This document shows, piece after piece, positions 38,223 through 52,596 of a stretch of DNA of 64,000 nucleotides (positions are counted from its first letter, which is position 1; every line of letters starts with the position of its first letter). The stretch covers positions 1 to 64,000 of the forward strand of contig NZ_CP024872.1 in the NCBI RefSeq assembly GCF_000306675.2, written 5' to 3'. Below the pieces are notes generated by a model, which saw only the letters and a list, made by a program, of their open reading frames with translations, was not told the DNA's origin and did no database searches. This stretch comes from Leptospira mayottensis 200901116. Lineage in GTDB: Bacteria > Spirochaetota > Leptospiria > Leptospirales > Leptospiraceae. The position numbers and the translations under genes were made by a program.

Positions 38223-38995
38223 TTGGTATTAACTCCTGTTGAATACTATGAGTGGTTTGCACTGTGCAGGTTGCAGGAAAGTTGCGAATTATTTTGAAAA
38301 AAGAGAAATTTTCTGATCTTTTGGGTCTGTTTTTCGGGAAATGAGCAACCAAATTCCAGGTTTTAATTTGAGGGTGTTGCCCTCTCTGAGGTTTTTTCTC
38401 TAAAAATGCGGGACTCACTTTGCAAAATTGAGAGTCTGTCTTAAAAACCTCGGAATATAAATTTGTTCCAAAATTAGAAAGCACCTACTAAATCTATACG
38501 CAATAAGTGTCTTTAGTTTTAAGGCAAGTCCGCTGTTTAGGCATTTTATTGTACAGAGCTTTATGATGTAACGGTGGAAAGACGATTTAAAAACTTATAA
38601 ACTTCCAAGGAGACGTAATTTGTAGGAACTACTACGTTTTATTACTGGCGCTTACAATGGAGTGATGTCAGCTTTAGCACAATTCCTGTTATACACTGGG
38701 TTATATTTGCCTGGTTGTCTGACTATCAGTAATAACTATATAATGGCTTTTCAGACTTTGGCTAAATTTTTAGTGATTTGTTTTTTTGGGAATGGTTCTT
38801 CCGACAAAATATCGGCACAAAAAAGAACTTGAAACTTTTCCGATATACGATTAAAAGCAACAGTTTTTATCACCACAATATATATATTTTATTGTATAGT
38901 TTTAGAATCAACTTTGAGTTTTAAGGTGTTTTGTTAAAAACCTGTTTGATTTTTACCGAGAAAATGGAATCGAAAAAAATAAAAAAGGAAAACTT
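38223..38995. other. Long intergenic region with a dispersed repeat
   Basis: No gene is supported over about 770 bp. The region holds repeat copy 4 (38621-38648) and AT-rich sequence just before the next gene (CAATATATATATTTTATTG near 38875), which may contain its promoter. Confidence 0.45.
38621..38648 (+). repeat. Dispersed intergenic repeat, copy 4
   Basis: TGTAGGAACTACTACGTTTT followed by ATTACTGG. The 20 bp upstream (including GACGTAATT) are also shared with the copy near 62322. Confidence 0.5.
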
Positions 38996-39646
<651 letters not shown>

Positions 39647-39730
39647 TCGTATATAAGATTGGAGATAATCAGAACTTTATCTCCCCTGTTGACCAGAGGC
39701 CAAGATTGCAAATTCGAGAAGACAACGATT

Positions 39731-40681
<951 letters not shown>

Positions 40682-40700
40682 GGCATGCCCGTCGACCGCG

Positions 40701-42713
<2,013 letters not shown>

Positions 42714-42744
42714 GAATTTTGTCCCGATTCGAGGTTCTCATTGA

Positions 42745-42785
<41 letters not shown>

Positions 42786-42810
42786 CCTTGCTCTGATTTC
42801 CGCAAAAACC

Positions 42811-44163
<1,353 letters not shown>

Positions 44164-44921
44164 AGTCGATCTGGAAAAAAAAATCGGCTGTAAAAAATAA
44201 GAACTCCGTTTCTAAAGGAAAGAATCCGGTGATATCCTTACCCTTCTATAAAGAAAAATTAAACTTCAAGTCGAATGGGAAACGGGAAGAGTCTTTAGAA
44301 AACGAAGATTTGGCCTTGGGGGCCAACGGCCTACCGTTTGAGGCTGCGTATTGGAGAGATATTTACGGTTCGGGGACAGACGTAGATGCCACGTTCAATG
44401 CAAAGGAACATGCACGTTATGCGAAATCCATTCTAAATTTGATGGAAATAAACGTGAATTCGGTGGCGGACTTCGGGTTCGGTAAAGGGATACTCTTAAA
44501 AGAAATGGTGAAAATCTTCAAGCCCGGAAGGGTCCTTGCTATCGATCCTTCCGAGCAGATGCTCGACGAACTTCTCGCTCAGAAATGGATTCGTGCATGG
44601 AATGTGTCCGTGTTGAACACAACTGTCCAGGAGTTGGATCTTACGTATTTTATTCATCTTCCATTTGATCTCGGTATCTGCAACTCCGTGGTTCAATACA
44701 TCAAAGGTGATCTGAGACCTGTATTTGAAAAACTTCATAAAATTGTTAAGTATCTTTATTTCTCTGTTCCTACAAAGGAAGATTATATTCGAATGAAAAA
44801 AGATATCTACTTTGAAGATCCTTACGCTTACGTGAGAACCAAAAAACAATATCTCAAGGTCATCGAACCGTATTTTCGAAGAGTCGGTTTTAATTTTCTG
44901 GAAAGTAGATTGGTCGGGGAT

Positions 44922-45299
<378 letters not shown>

Positions 45300-45324
45300 T
45301 CTGCGAGTAAGCTTAGAATCAGAG

Positions 45325-45698
45325 TTAGGATCTAATCGAAAGTCTTGGAACTGCTTTTCTGAGATTTTGTAAGTGAGATCTCTGTAGATCGGTAAGAGAT
45401 CGGAGCAAAGTAATTGGAATCTTCTCTTCAGTAAAGAATGCGGGGAGGATTCTTAAAGCACGTTTGATATAGAATTTCTTAAATTCAATTTTAGAATTTG
45501 CCTGCCATTCTTCCCAGAGTCCTTTCGAAATTAAGAATCCACTTAGAACAAAAAAGAGATCCACGCCCGTCCAAAGATTAAAATAAATTAAAGTCATTGA
45601 AAAGGGAAGATTTAGGATATCTTTCAAGCCGATTGCAAAATGGTTCAAAGGACGAAGCAAATTGCTAATGCCCTAATTCCATTTAAGGGTTTAATTTC
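45325..45698 (-). pseudogene. Broken acyltransferase 3 gene
   Basis: The N-terminal acyltransferase signature EIKPLNGIRALAICFVL is readable from 45698, then a frameshift near 45645 moves to FNLWTGVDLFFVLSGFLISK and KKFYIKRALRILPAFF. The protein breaks off right after RILPAFF, where unrelated sequence next to the transposase remnant begins. The remaining two thirds of a normal 350-residue enzyme are missing. I read this as an acyltransferase gene interrupted and deleted by the adjacent IS. Confidence 0.6.
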
Positions 45699-45911
45699 TT
45701 GACTCTTGTCTTTGAAAAGTTCTTTGAAGAAAATTAACTTTTGTATTAGGTTTATCGGGTAAGTGTGGGATTGGTTTTCTGTCTGCATTGACTATGTAAA
45801 ATGCTATTCGCTCTCCTAACTGAAGAGTGTTCGATTTACGTTAGTTTATTGCAGGAAGTTGATTAAATTTAAAAAATTGCAGTGTTGAAATACAAATGAG
45901 AGAAAATATTA

Positions 45912-47111
45912 ATGCTAGATCAAAAAAGAACGGATTTTTCCGAAATATATGGGCTTCTTTATCATCTTTCAGCACTGCGCTATCTTAACGGTTCGGGCTT
46001 TATTTCTCAGGATGGAAATAACTATTTTCCAATGAAATGGGAATTAACATTACTTGCTGATGGTAATCATGATCTGCGATTGCATGTAGACGGAATTTTA
46101 AATATCGAGTATAATCCGAATGGTTTTTTTCGGGAATTAAAGCTAAGTGGGACTACTAGTGATAATAACTTTCATATTGCTTCAGACTCAATAGTAATAC
46201 ATGAGGTTCAGTCTAGAGTCTATCTTGCTTCGAGTAGAAGTGATCTTATCATTAAAAAGAATATTTTTTCTATAAAAAGTATTCGGGCTCATCTATTAAA
46301 TTTCGACCCATTACTAATCCCGGATGATGTTGAGTTCAACGGTAAAAGTTTTCACTTTCGAAGACAGGAAAAATATATAGAGACTCTTTCAGCATTGAAT
46401 GCGCGCCAGCTCCATCAGGGTTGTTTATATATTCTCGAATCAAGCGTTGGGGATAGTGGTTATGATGCATATCTCGATGATATTGAAAGTTTGAGTTGGA
46501 TTTTATCTTTAACCCAACTTCAATCTATTGCGCCAATTTTAATCGAAGGGGTGGATAGTGAAGAGGCAACCTGTCTTTGTATTATATCTTCATTCGATGG
46601 TTTTAGGTATCATAAGCGCGATCTTTTGCGTCAAAAAAAGAATTCTATATCGGAATTTATTCGAGCAGTTGAAGCGAGAATAAAAAATTTTCCTAGAGAG
46701 CCTTTTCGTAAATCTATACATTGGATAACTAAAGCTGCTCAGAATGATCTTGTGGAAGTAAAATGGAGTAATTTAATTCTCGCTTTTGAGTATTTTCTCG
46801 GTTTTTATCTTGAAGTATCTTGCGGTTTAACATCTGAAGAGGTTCGAAAAATTAGATCTATCGAACAAAAATTAAAAAAGGCAAATGGTTGGCTTCGTTT
46901 TATTCCGGAAATTTATCTAAATGAAAAGCTACGAAAGGAAATTCGAAACCCACTCTTCCATTCAGGCGAAATATTTTCAATACCAATCGATGAATTAGCT
47001 GATCTATATTATAAATTTTTGGATCTATTGGTGCGAATTGTATTTAGAAGCCTGGGATATACTGGGAAATATTCATCGCCTTCGAGACAATTTAGAACAT
47101 TCGATGTCTAA
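45912..47111 (+). CDS. HEPN-domain protein, ApeA-like
   Basis: The 399-residue protein has a beta-rich N-terminal half (MKWELTLLADGNHDLRLHVDGIL..., GFFRELKLSG) and a helical C-terminal half ending with KEIRNPLFHSGE. That gives R345-N-x3-H350, the RNase active motif of HEPN domains. The arrangement of a beta-sandwich N-terminal region plus C-terminal HEPN recalls the ApeA family of anti-phage proteins. HEPN domains cleave RNA and often mediate abortive infection. It is the first gene of the AT-rich island (sampled 30-33% GC) and follows IS debris. Confidence 0.6.
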   Translation: MLDQKRTDFSEIYGLLYHLSALRYLNGSGFISQDGNNYFPMKWELTLLADGNHDLRLHVDGILNIEYNPNGFFRELKLSGTTSDNNFHIASDSIVIHEVQSRVYLASSRSDLIIKKNIFSIKSIRAHLLNFDPLLIPDDVEFNGKSFHFRRQEKYIETLSALNARQLHQGCLYILESSVGDSGYDAYLDDIESLSWILSLTQLQSIAPILIEGVDSEEATCLCIISSFDGFRYHKRDLLRQKKNSISEFIRAVEARIKNFPREPFRKSIHWITKAAQNDLVEVKWSNLILAFEYFLGFYLEVSCGLTSEEVRKIRSIEQKLKKANGWLRFIPEIYLNEKLRKEIRNPLFHSGEIFSIPIDELADLYYKFLDLLVRIVFRSLGYTGKYSSPSRQFRTFDV

Positions 47112-47164
47112 GCAGAAATATACTTGATACAGAGGTTTTCAATTTATTTTTCTTAAGATTCAAT

Positions 47165-47569
47165 TCAGTAATATTTACTTTCTATAATAAAGCCACTAGA
47201 GAGCAAAACAAAAAGAATCCCGTAAAAGGATCTCTGGGTTTCTGAGAACATGCACGAGGAAAGATTATATTTCGAAGATTTAAATTTCGAAATATCCATG
47301 GAAAAATCTATGTGCTTTTCCTTTTTCTTACTTACTTCATTATAAAGAGCTCTGTATTTTCGTTCGTAACGAAGATATAAACTATCTAATATCCACAATG
47401 AAATCAATGGGGCAAGTATGAAAAAATATAGCACAGTCTTTGAATTTTTTGAAGAGAAAACGAATATCCCAGAAAGAATCGCTATTGTCCATGCTTTAAT
47501 TAAAAAAGAATTGTTGTTCATTCGGGTGATAGTATTTTGAATGAATTCTAAGTGTTTGTGTTTATTCAT
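47165..47569 (-). CDS. Small two-helix membrane protein
   Basis: I chose the ATG at 47569 (MNKHKHLEFIQNTITRMNNNSF), 134 residues; a TTG at 47605 would add 12. Two hydrophobic segments (IKAWTIAILSGIFVF; VLYFFILAPLISLWILDSLYL) are followed by RYERKYRALYNEV and a cytoplasmic tail, with a final hydrophobic stretch near the C-terminus. I recall this HLEFIQ-x-I-x-RM / W-LD-YLR-ER family from many accessory regions, without an assigned function. It is divergent from the TIR-STAND gene and a candidate membrane effector or partner. Confidence 0.55.
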   Translation of the reverse strand: MNKHKHLEFIQNTITRMNNNSFLIKAWTIAILSGIFVFSSKNSKTVLYFFILAPLISLWILDSLYLRYERKYRALYNEVSKKKEKHIDFSMDISKFKSSKYNLSSCMFSETQRSFYGILFVLLSSGFIIESKYY

Positions 47570-47613
47570 TTTTGATAAATCAACAGTTGAGTCAAATTTT
47601 TTCAACTATATTT

Positions 47614-47686
47614 AGAGTCCGTCCCAAAACCATTCGATTTTATCAGAATCTCTGGTGATCGGTGTGATCGTTTTGGGACAGACTCT
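47614..47686. mobile_element. MITE-like element with 17-bp terminal inverted repeats
   Basis: AGAGTCCGTCCCAAAAC at 47614-47630 is inverted at 47670-47686 with one mismatch. TTA occurs just outside both ends if the element is taken as GAGTC...GACTC, suggesting a 3-bp target duplication. The GTCCCAAAA end resembles IS5/IS4-type transposon termini. The 73-bp core has no coding capacity. It lies between the two-helix gene and the TIR-STAND gene. Confidence 0.5.
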
Positions 47687-47900
47687 TAGTTTCTTTTTTA
47701 TCATTCGATGTACGGATGAGTTTTTATCACCATTTTTTCTATATTGGTTGGGTTAATTAGGAGTATATAAATTATTTTAATAGATTATTTCGATAAATGA
47801 AAGAATTCTAAAATAGAGAATTCATTTATAAAGTTGCGTATAGATCAAATTGATTTAGTAATGCTTAGTATTATAATAAGCTCTTATTTAATATTCATCC

Positions 47901-50900
47901 ATGGAGTCATTTGTGTATCCTTCCAAAATTGCCTCGTTATTCATTTGCTACAGTTTTGATCAAATTGATTGGACCAGAAAAATTGGAACCGAAATTAATA
48001 CAATTTTTGATGGCAAGATTAATGCGTGGTGGGATGAAAGAAAGTCGACAGGAGACTATTGGGATAATGTTATAAAGGAGAAATTGTCTGAGGCTGATGC
48101 CTTTTTATTAATTCTTTCTTCAGGTTTTTTCAAATCGGATTATATTCAAAATACAGAATTGCCTATTATAATTAGAAGGCATGAATCCGAAAAAATCAGA
48201 ATCATTCCTATTATTGCAACAAAGATTAATTTTGAACGATTCAATGAATTATGGTTAAACGAGATTGATGTTTTCCCGCATCGTGGCTTGCGAACAATTA
48301 GCGAAATACTTTCCGATGAAATAGATAATTGGATTAAAAACCTCTCCATTGAACCAGTGTGGCGAAGAATGGAAATAGAATTTAGGCGAATTAGCATAAG
48401 AGCTCTTGGTCGTCCATTTCAGTATGATCTGAGGCTACCGAATGGTTCTGGTTATATTATAGAGCGAAATGAAATTGAAGAATTAGAAAACTGGAACGTA
48501 AAGGAAAATGATCAAAAAATTGCTTTCTTGATTGGTGAGGCTGGCTCAGGTAAAAGTTCAATTCTTTATCGATATGCTTCAAGAAATGTCGAAACTGGAA
48601 GAATTTTGTATGTAGATGCGAGAGAGCATAGTAATACTAAAAATTATTCTGATTTTATTCAGGTGCTTGAAATTTTTTATGAAGAAGAAAATTTTTTCAA
48701 ACAAATTGAAAAACTAGATTTTTTAACTATTTGTATAGATTCCTTAGACGTGGTTTGTTGGAATCCTAAAACTTTTAATTTTTTCCTACAATTGATCTAT
48801 CGCCTATATTCGTTTTCGAATATTCGATTCGTTCTTGCCTGTAGAATTTTTGATTTAAAAAATAACGGAGATCTTTTAATTCTCAAGGATCAGTCCAAAG
48901 TTTTTCATTTGGAGAAGCTACCTCATGAAGTAACGGAGAGTATTTTACTCAAAGCTGGTTTTTCATTTCCTAATAAAGAAAATGAAAAGAATGAAATTCT
49001 TGAATTTTTTAGTCTGCCTCTCTATCTAAAAATGCTGTTTATGCTTAATGCATCAGAATTCTCTTCTCTGCTGAATCTTTCCAAGGAGACGACCTTATAC
49101 GAAAGGATTTGGAATGATAAGGTAAATGGAAAAAATAAACATATAGACGAACGCTCATCACCACAGGAGAGGTCTATTTTTTGCTATCGACTTTCAGAAC
49201 AATCACTAAATCAAAGGCAATTAGATATTCCTTTGTCCATTCTAAAAGATAGTGAAGGTTATACTATAGACGCCGATGAAGTTTTAAAAAGCGAAGGCTT
49301 CATCCAAGGGGAATTCGCACGAGGCTTTTTTCATCAAACTGTACTCGATCATGTAACAGTATACAGAATTCGTGAGAATGGGGAAGATCCTTATCAATTT
49401 GTTAAGAGCTATTTGAATGACTTTTTTTCGCAACCAATCTTGCGAGTCTATCTATCTTATCTACATCTTGAAATCATCCCAAGAATTCGAAAGGAATACA
49501 TTCAAAGTATTGAGAAAATACTTATAGATAAAAATATTTTAAGAATTTGGAAATTAAATGTGATTCGGTTTTTAGCTGAATTAAGCATGCCCGTTCAAGA
49601 TGAAATTGATTTATTGGATAGATTACTCATACCAGATTCTATATTCGAAATTTATTTTATTCAATATTTTCATCCGAATTGGCTGCCGGTTCTTCTAAAT
49701 CTCAAATATACAGATCGATTACTATCATCAAAAGGTGGTATGGCTCATTTTCGTTTGTTAAAGGCCTTAACTAAAATAGCCGAGTCAAATAATGAATTGG
49801 ACTATATTGTTTTATTAACAAAAGAATTATTTAAACATTTTCAGCTGAATTCGGCTCGTGATATTCACCTGCTTCTTCTATGGTTAAAAAAAGAAGATCA
49901 AATTAAGCTTTTTCCTCAATACGTAAATTATCTATCACATTCTGAAGCTGTTAAAGATGAATACGTTCGAATTTTAAGTAAAGATCACTGGGAACTTTTT
50001 CAGTCAGTTTTAACGGTATTTCCGGATTTAGTATTAAATTCAATTCTCAATGCGGAATTCGATTTTATTTCACATGAGAATAAGTTCGAAGACTTAATTC
50101 AAGGAATACTTGAAACTAATCCGAGCCTGATAGAGTCAATTTTAACTCATTTCGTAAATCTCCTCGTAAAAGAAAAGAAGATTTATTATAATTCTATAAG
50201 TTCTGAAGATGATTATATCACATATTCAAATTCTGAAGATGTGATAGGTGATAATAACTTGGAACTTCCCTACGAATCGGATATGGTTTGTGTTTACTAT
50301 TATGATCAAAAGACCTTTTATCCCGAAACTACTGATCAAAATCAATATTGGGCAAAAGCAATTGAGTTATCTTGCATTTTGCAGGCAAAAAAAGGATCAT
50401 CAGAATATCCTGTATTATATCGAAAATTATTAAACACCCCTTTTGAAACTCCTGTAAGGATTGCATTACTTTCCGCACTAGAATATAAAAATGAAAAGTT
50501 ATATTTAAATTTTTATTTAAATCCAAATTACTTTAAACTTTCAAGTATAGGGCCAATACTTATTCAAAAATTATGCTATATTCGTGGTCGTTCATCTGAT
50601 ACTGAATGGTCTTCTATTGAGAATGCAATTCATTTGGTAGGCGCTTATCGTTCAACTCAATTCAGTAAGGATTCGGCGTCAAATTTTTATCTTGAGGTCA
50701 GAACTAGCTTACGAGATATTTCAGTTTCTCGAAAGATGCAAAGAAAATTCTTATGGGCCGAAGCGATATATAAAAAACGAATTAATAATTGGAATAAAGA
50801 AAATATCGATGATCCAGTAATAATTCCTGAAGTCATTGAATTGGAAGCAAAACCAGGTGGGATAAGCGATGTTGTAATTGCAGGAGCCGCTTTCTCTAAA

Positions 50901-52433
50901 GAGGATTATTTAAGTAAACCGTTACAAGAACGTTTGCAATTATTGATTGATCACGGACCTGGAAGCAAGAGCGATCGTTCTTTAGGTTCTTGGTGGGTTG
51001 AGAGTGGTCGTGTTATAGAGGGGCTTTATCTTAAAGATCCATTTTCTTTGCAGGAAGATCTCTGTCGTATAGCTGAACAAACGGAACTTCTACCTTACAG
51101 ATGTTTTTTAATTAGAGCAATTACTACTTACATTCAGAAAAATTTCACAACTCGTTCGACTCATGATGAAAATTCGAAAAATAGAAGTGTAAGAGCATCT
51201 CGGGCAATTGAGGAAATGACTAAGAACGTTCTTTTGTTAACTGAAAAAGATCGATCCGATTTAGGAAGGGACTATTCGGTACCAATTTCAGATTTTCTAC
51301 ACTTTATTTGTGTTTCTTATGAGATTCTTTCGCCGGAAATTCGGAAATTGATTCGAGATCGATTTCATAATCATCTTCCAAATATTGTGGAGATAGAAGA
51401 ACATCTTAAATCTGTTAAAGATGAGGATAGAGGATGGAATGCTTTGAATACTAGCGTAAATACGCGAATGGGTAAGGCTATCGAAGCGGCATCGATTATT
51501 CTTTATTTTGAAAAAGAGGCTCCGATTGAATTAGACTTGATACTAAGAATGTCAAAATCGAAAGAAATCTCAAATAGGGTGGGAGTAGCAGCCCGATTAT
51601 TAAATCTTAAAAATGATTATCGTCAAACTGCTGAGCAAATCCTTCAGGAGTGGGATAAAGCTAAAGATTTAACATCACTTCAATTCGGGATTGGGTATTT
51701 TCAATATTTTCATCCTTCGGAAATTCCTAAAATCTTAGATTATTTGAATCGTTGGATTCAGTACGTTGTAGATGAAATTCAAAATGAAGGTGATAAGAAA
51801 AAACTTCCACACTATTCACTTAGTGCTGTATCTGTTAGATTATTATTGCGTCTTGCATCATCAGAAGAAAATGCGAGAGAGGTTCTGGAATTTATTTTTA
51901 ATAATAAAATTTCTGAAACATATTTATTACGAATTATTGCAATACATTATATTTTAGATCATTGTATTGATCCTATAACAGAATATTATTTACAGCTTTT
52001 GGAACGGATGTCAATAGATCCTATTCCTGAAGTCCGAGTAAATATAATTCGAAGCATTTGGCAGAGTAAAGATCATTCGCAGGAAAGAGAGCGAAATAAA
52101 ATCCATAATTATCCGGAATTAGCTCGAAAGTTATTTTTGAACGCAGTTGAAACAGGTGCCCTAAAGGACGGTTTTTTATCACATGTAATCTCTGAACATA
52201 TTTCGCAAACATGGAAAGAGTCTCCCGAGTGGGCAGTTAAGCTTATGGAATTGATTATCCTGGAAAATAAAGTTGTTTATTATGAACATGATCTTTCTAA
52301 TTTCGCGCAAACTATAAAAGCAATTTATCTATTTGAAAAAGAGCTTCAAACTAGATGTTCCGAATTATTAAATCATTGTATAGATAAAGGGTGGGATGGA
52401 TTGGATGATTTATTTGGATTAGGTAGAGGCTGA
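47901..52433 (+). CDS. TIR-STAND ATPase with long repeat-rich C-terminus (defence-like)
   Basis: The 1510-residue protein has an N-terminal TIR domain: LFICYSFDQIDWTRKI (the FISYS box) and SSGFFKSDYIQNTEL, whose E86 is the likely catalytic glutamate for NAD hydrolysis. A STAND/NACHT-like NTPase follows: Walker A GEAGSGKSS (212-220), Walker B LTICIDSLD (D280, D283), and a winged-helix-type FFHQTVLDHVTVYRI. The last roughly 900 residues are helical, repeat-like and likely sense a ligand. This is the layout of bacterial NLR-type anti-phage sensors: ligand, oligomerisation, NAD depletion. No SD is clear. The gene is AT-rich. Confidence 0.75.
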   Translation: MESFVYPSKIASLFICYSFDQIDWTRKIGTEINTIFDGKINAWWDERKSTGDYWDNVIKEKLSEADAFLLILSSGFFKSDYIQNTELPIIIRRHESEKIRIIPIIATKINFERFNELWLNEIDVFPHRGLRTISEILSDEIDNWIKNLSIEPVWRRMEIEFRRISIRALGRPFQYDLRLPNGSGYIIERNEIEELENWNVKENDQKIAFLIGEAGSGKSSILYRYASRNVETGRILYVDAREHSNTKNYSDFIQVLEIFYEEENFFKQIEKLDFLTICIDSLDVVCWNPKTFNFFLQLIYRLYSFSNIRFVLACRIFDLKNNGDLLILKDQSKVFHLEKLPHEVTESILLKAGFSFPNKENEKNEILEFFSLPLYLKMLFMLNASEFSSLLNLSKETTLYERIWNDKVNGKNKHIDERSSPQERSIFCYRLSEQSLNQRQLDIPLSILKDSEGYTIDADEVLKSEGFIQGEFARGFFHQTVLDHVTVYRIRENGEDPYQFVKSYLNDFFSQPILRVYLSYLHLEIIPRIRKEYIQSIEKILIDKNILRIWKLNVIRFLAELSMPVQDEIDLLDRLLIPDSIFEIYFIQYFHPNWLPVLLNLKYTDRLLSSKGGMAHFRLLKALTKIAESNNELDYIVLLTKELFKHFQLNSARDIHLLLLWLKKEDQIKLFPQYVNYLSHSEAVKDEYVRILSKDHWELFQSVLTVFPDLVLNSILNAEFDFISHENKFEDLIQGILETNPSLIESILTHFVNLLVKEKKIYYNSISSEDDYITYSNSEDVIGDNNLELPYESDMVCVYYYDQKTFYPETTDQNQYWAKAIELSCILQAKKGSSEYPVLYRKLLNTPFETPVRIALLSALEYKNEKLYLNFYLNPNYFKLSSIGPILIQKLCYIRGRSSDTEWSSIENAIHLVGAYRSTQFSKDSASNFYLEVRTSLRDISVSRKMQRKFLWAEAIYKKRINNWNKENIDDPVIIPEVIELEAKPGGISDVVIAGAAFSKEDYLSKPLQERLQLLIDHGPGSKSDRSLGSWWVESGRVIEGLYLKDPFSLQEDLCRIAEQTELLPYRCFLIRAITTYIQKNFTTRSTHDENSKNRSVRASRAIEEMTKNVLLLTEKDRSDLGRDYSVPISDFLHFICVSYEILSPEIRKLIRDRFHNHLPNIVEIEEHLKSVKDEDRGWNALNTSVNTRMGKAIEAASIILYFEKEAPIELDLILRMSKSKEISNRVGVAARLLNLKNDYRQTAEQILQEWDKAKDLTSLQFGIGYFQYFHPSEIPKILDYLNRWIQYVVDEIQNEGDKKKLPHYSLSAVSVRLLLRLASSEENAREVLEFIFNNKISETYLLRIIAIHYILDHCIDPITEYYLQLLERMSIDPIPEVRVNIIRSIWQSKDHSQERERNKIHNYPELARKLFLNAVETGALKDGFLSHVISEHISQTWKESPEWAVKLMELIILENKVVYYEHDLSNFAQTIKAIYLFEKELQTRCSELLNHCIDKGWDGLDDLFGLGRG

Positions 52434-52454
52434 AAGATAGAAAGATATATTTTG

Positions 52455-52495
52455 CTTTCACTGCACAAAACTTCTCCAAAGGTGCAGTTGAAAAG
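52455..52495 (+). repeat. Hairpin repeat, copy A (after the TIR-STAND gene)
   Basis: CTTTCACTGCAC (52455-52466) pairs with the inverted GTGCAGTTGAAAAG (52482-52495) with a small bulge, and T-rich sequence follows. It may terminate the upstream gene. A homologous hairpin lies at 60072. Confidence 0.55.
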
Positions 52496-52596
52496 AATTT
52501 TCTTAATTAAAAGAAATTTGGATGAAAGTATTCACACAACTGTATATTGACTTGTTGAGTTAAATTCATATTAACAAATTAAGTTAGGGAAAATTC

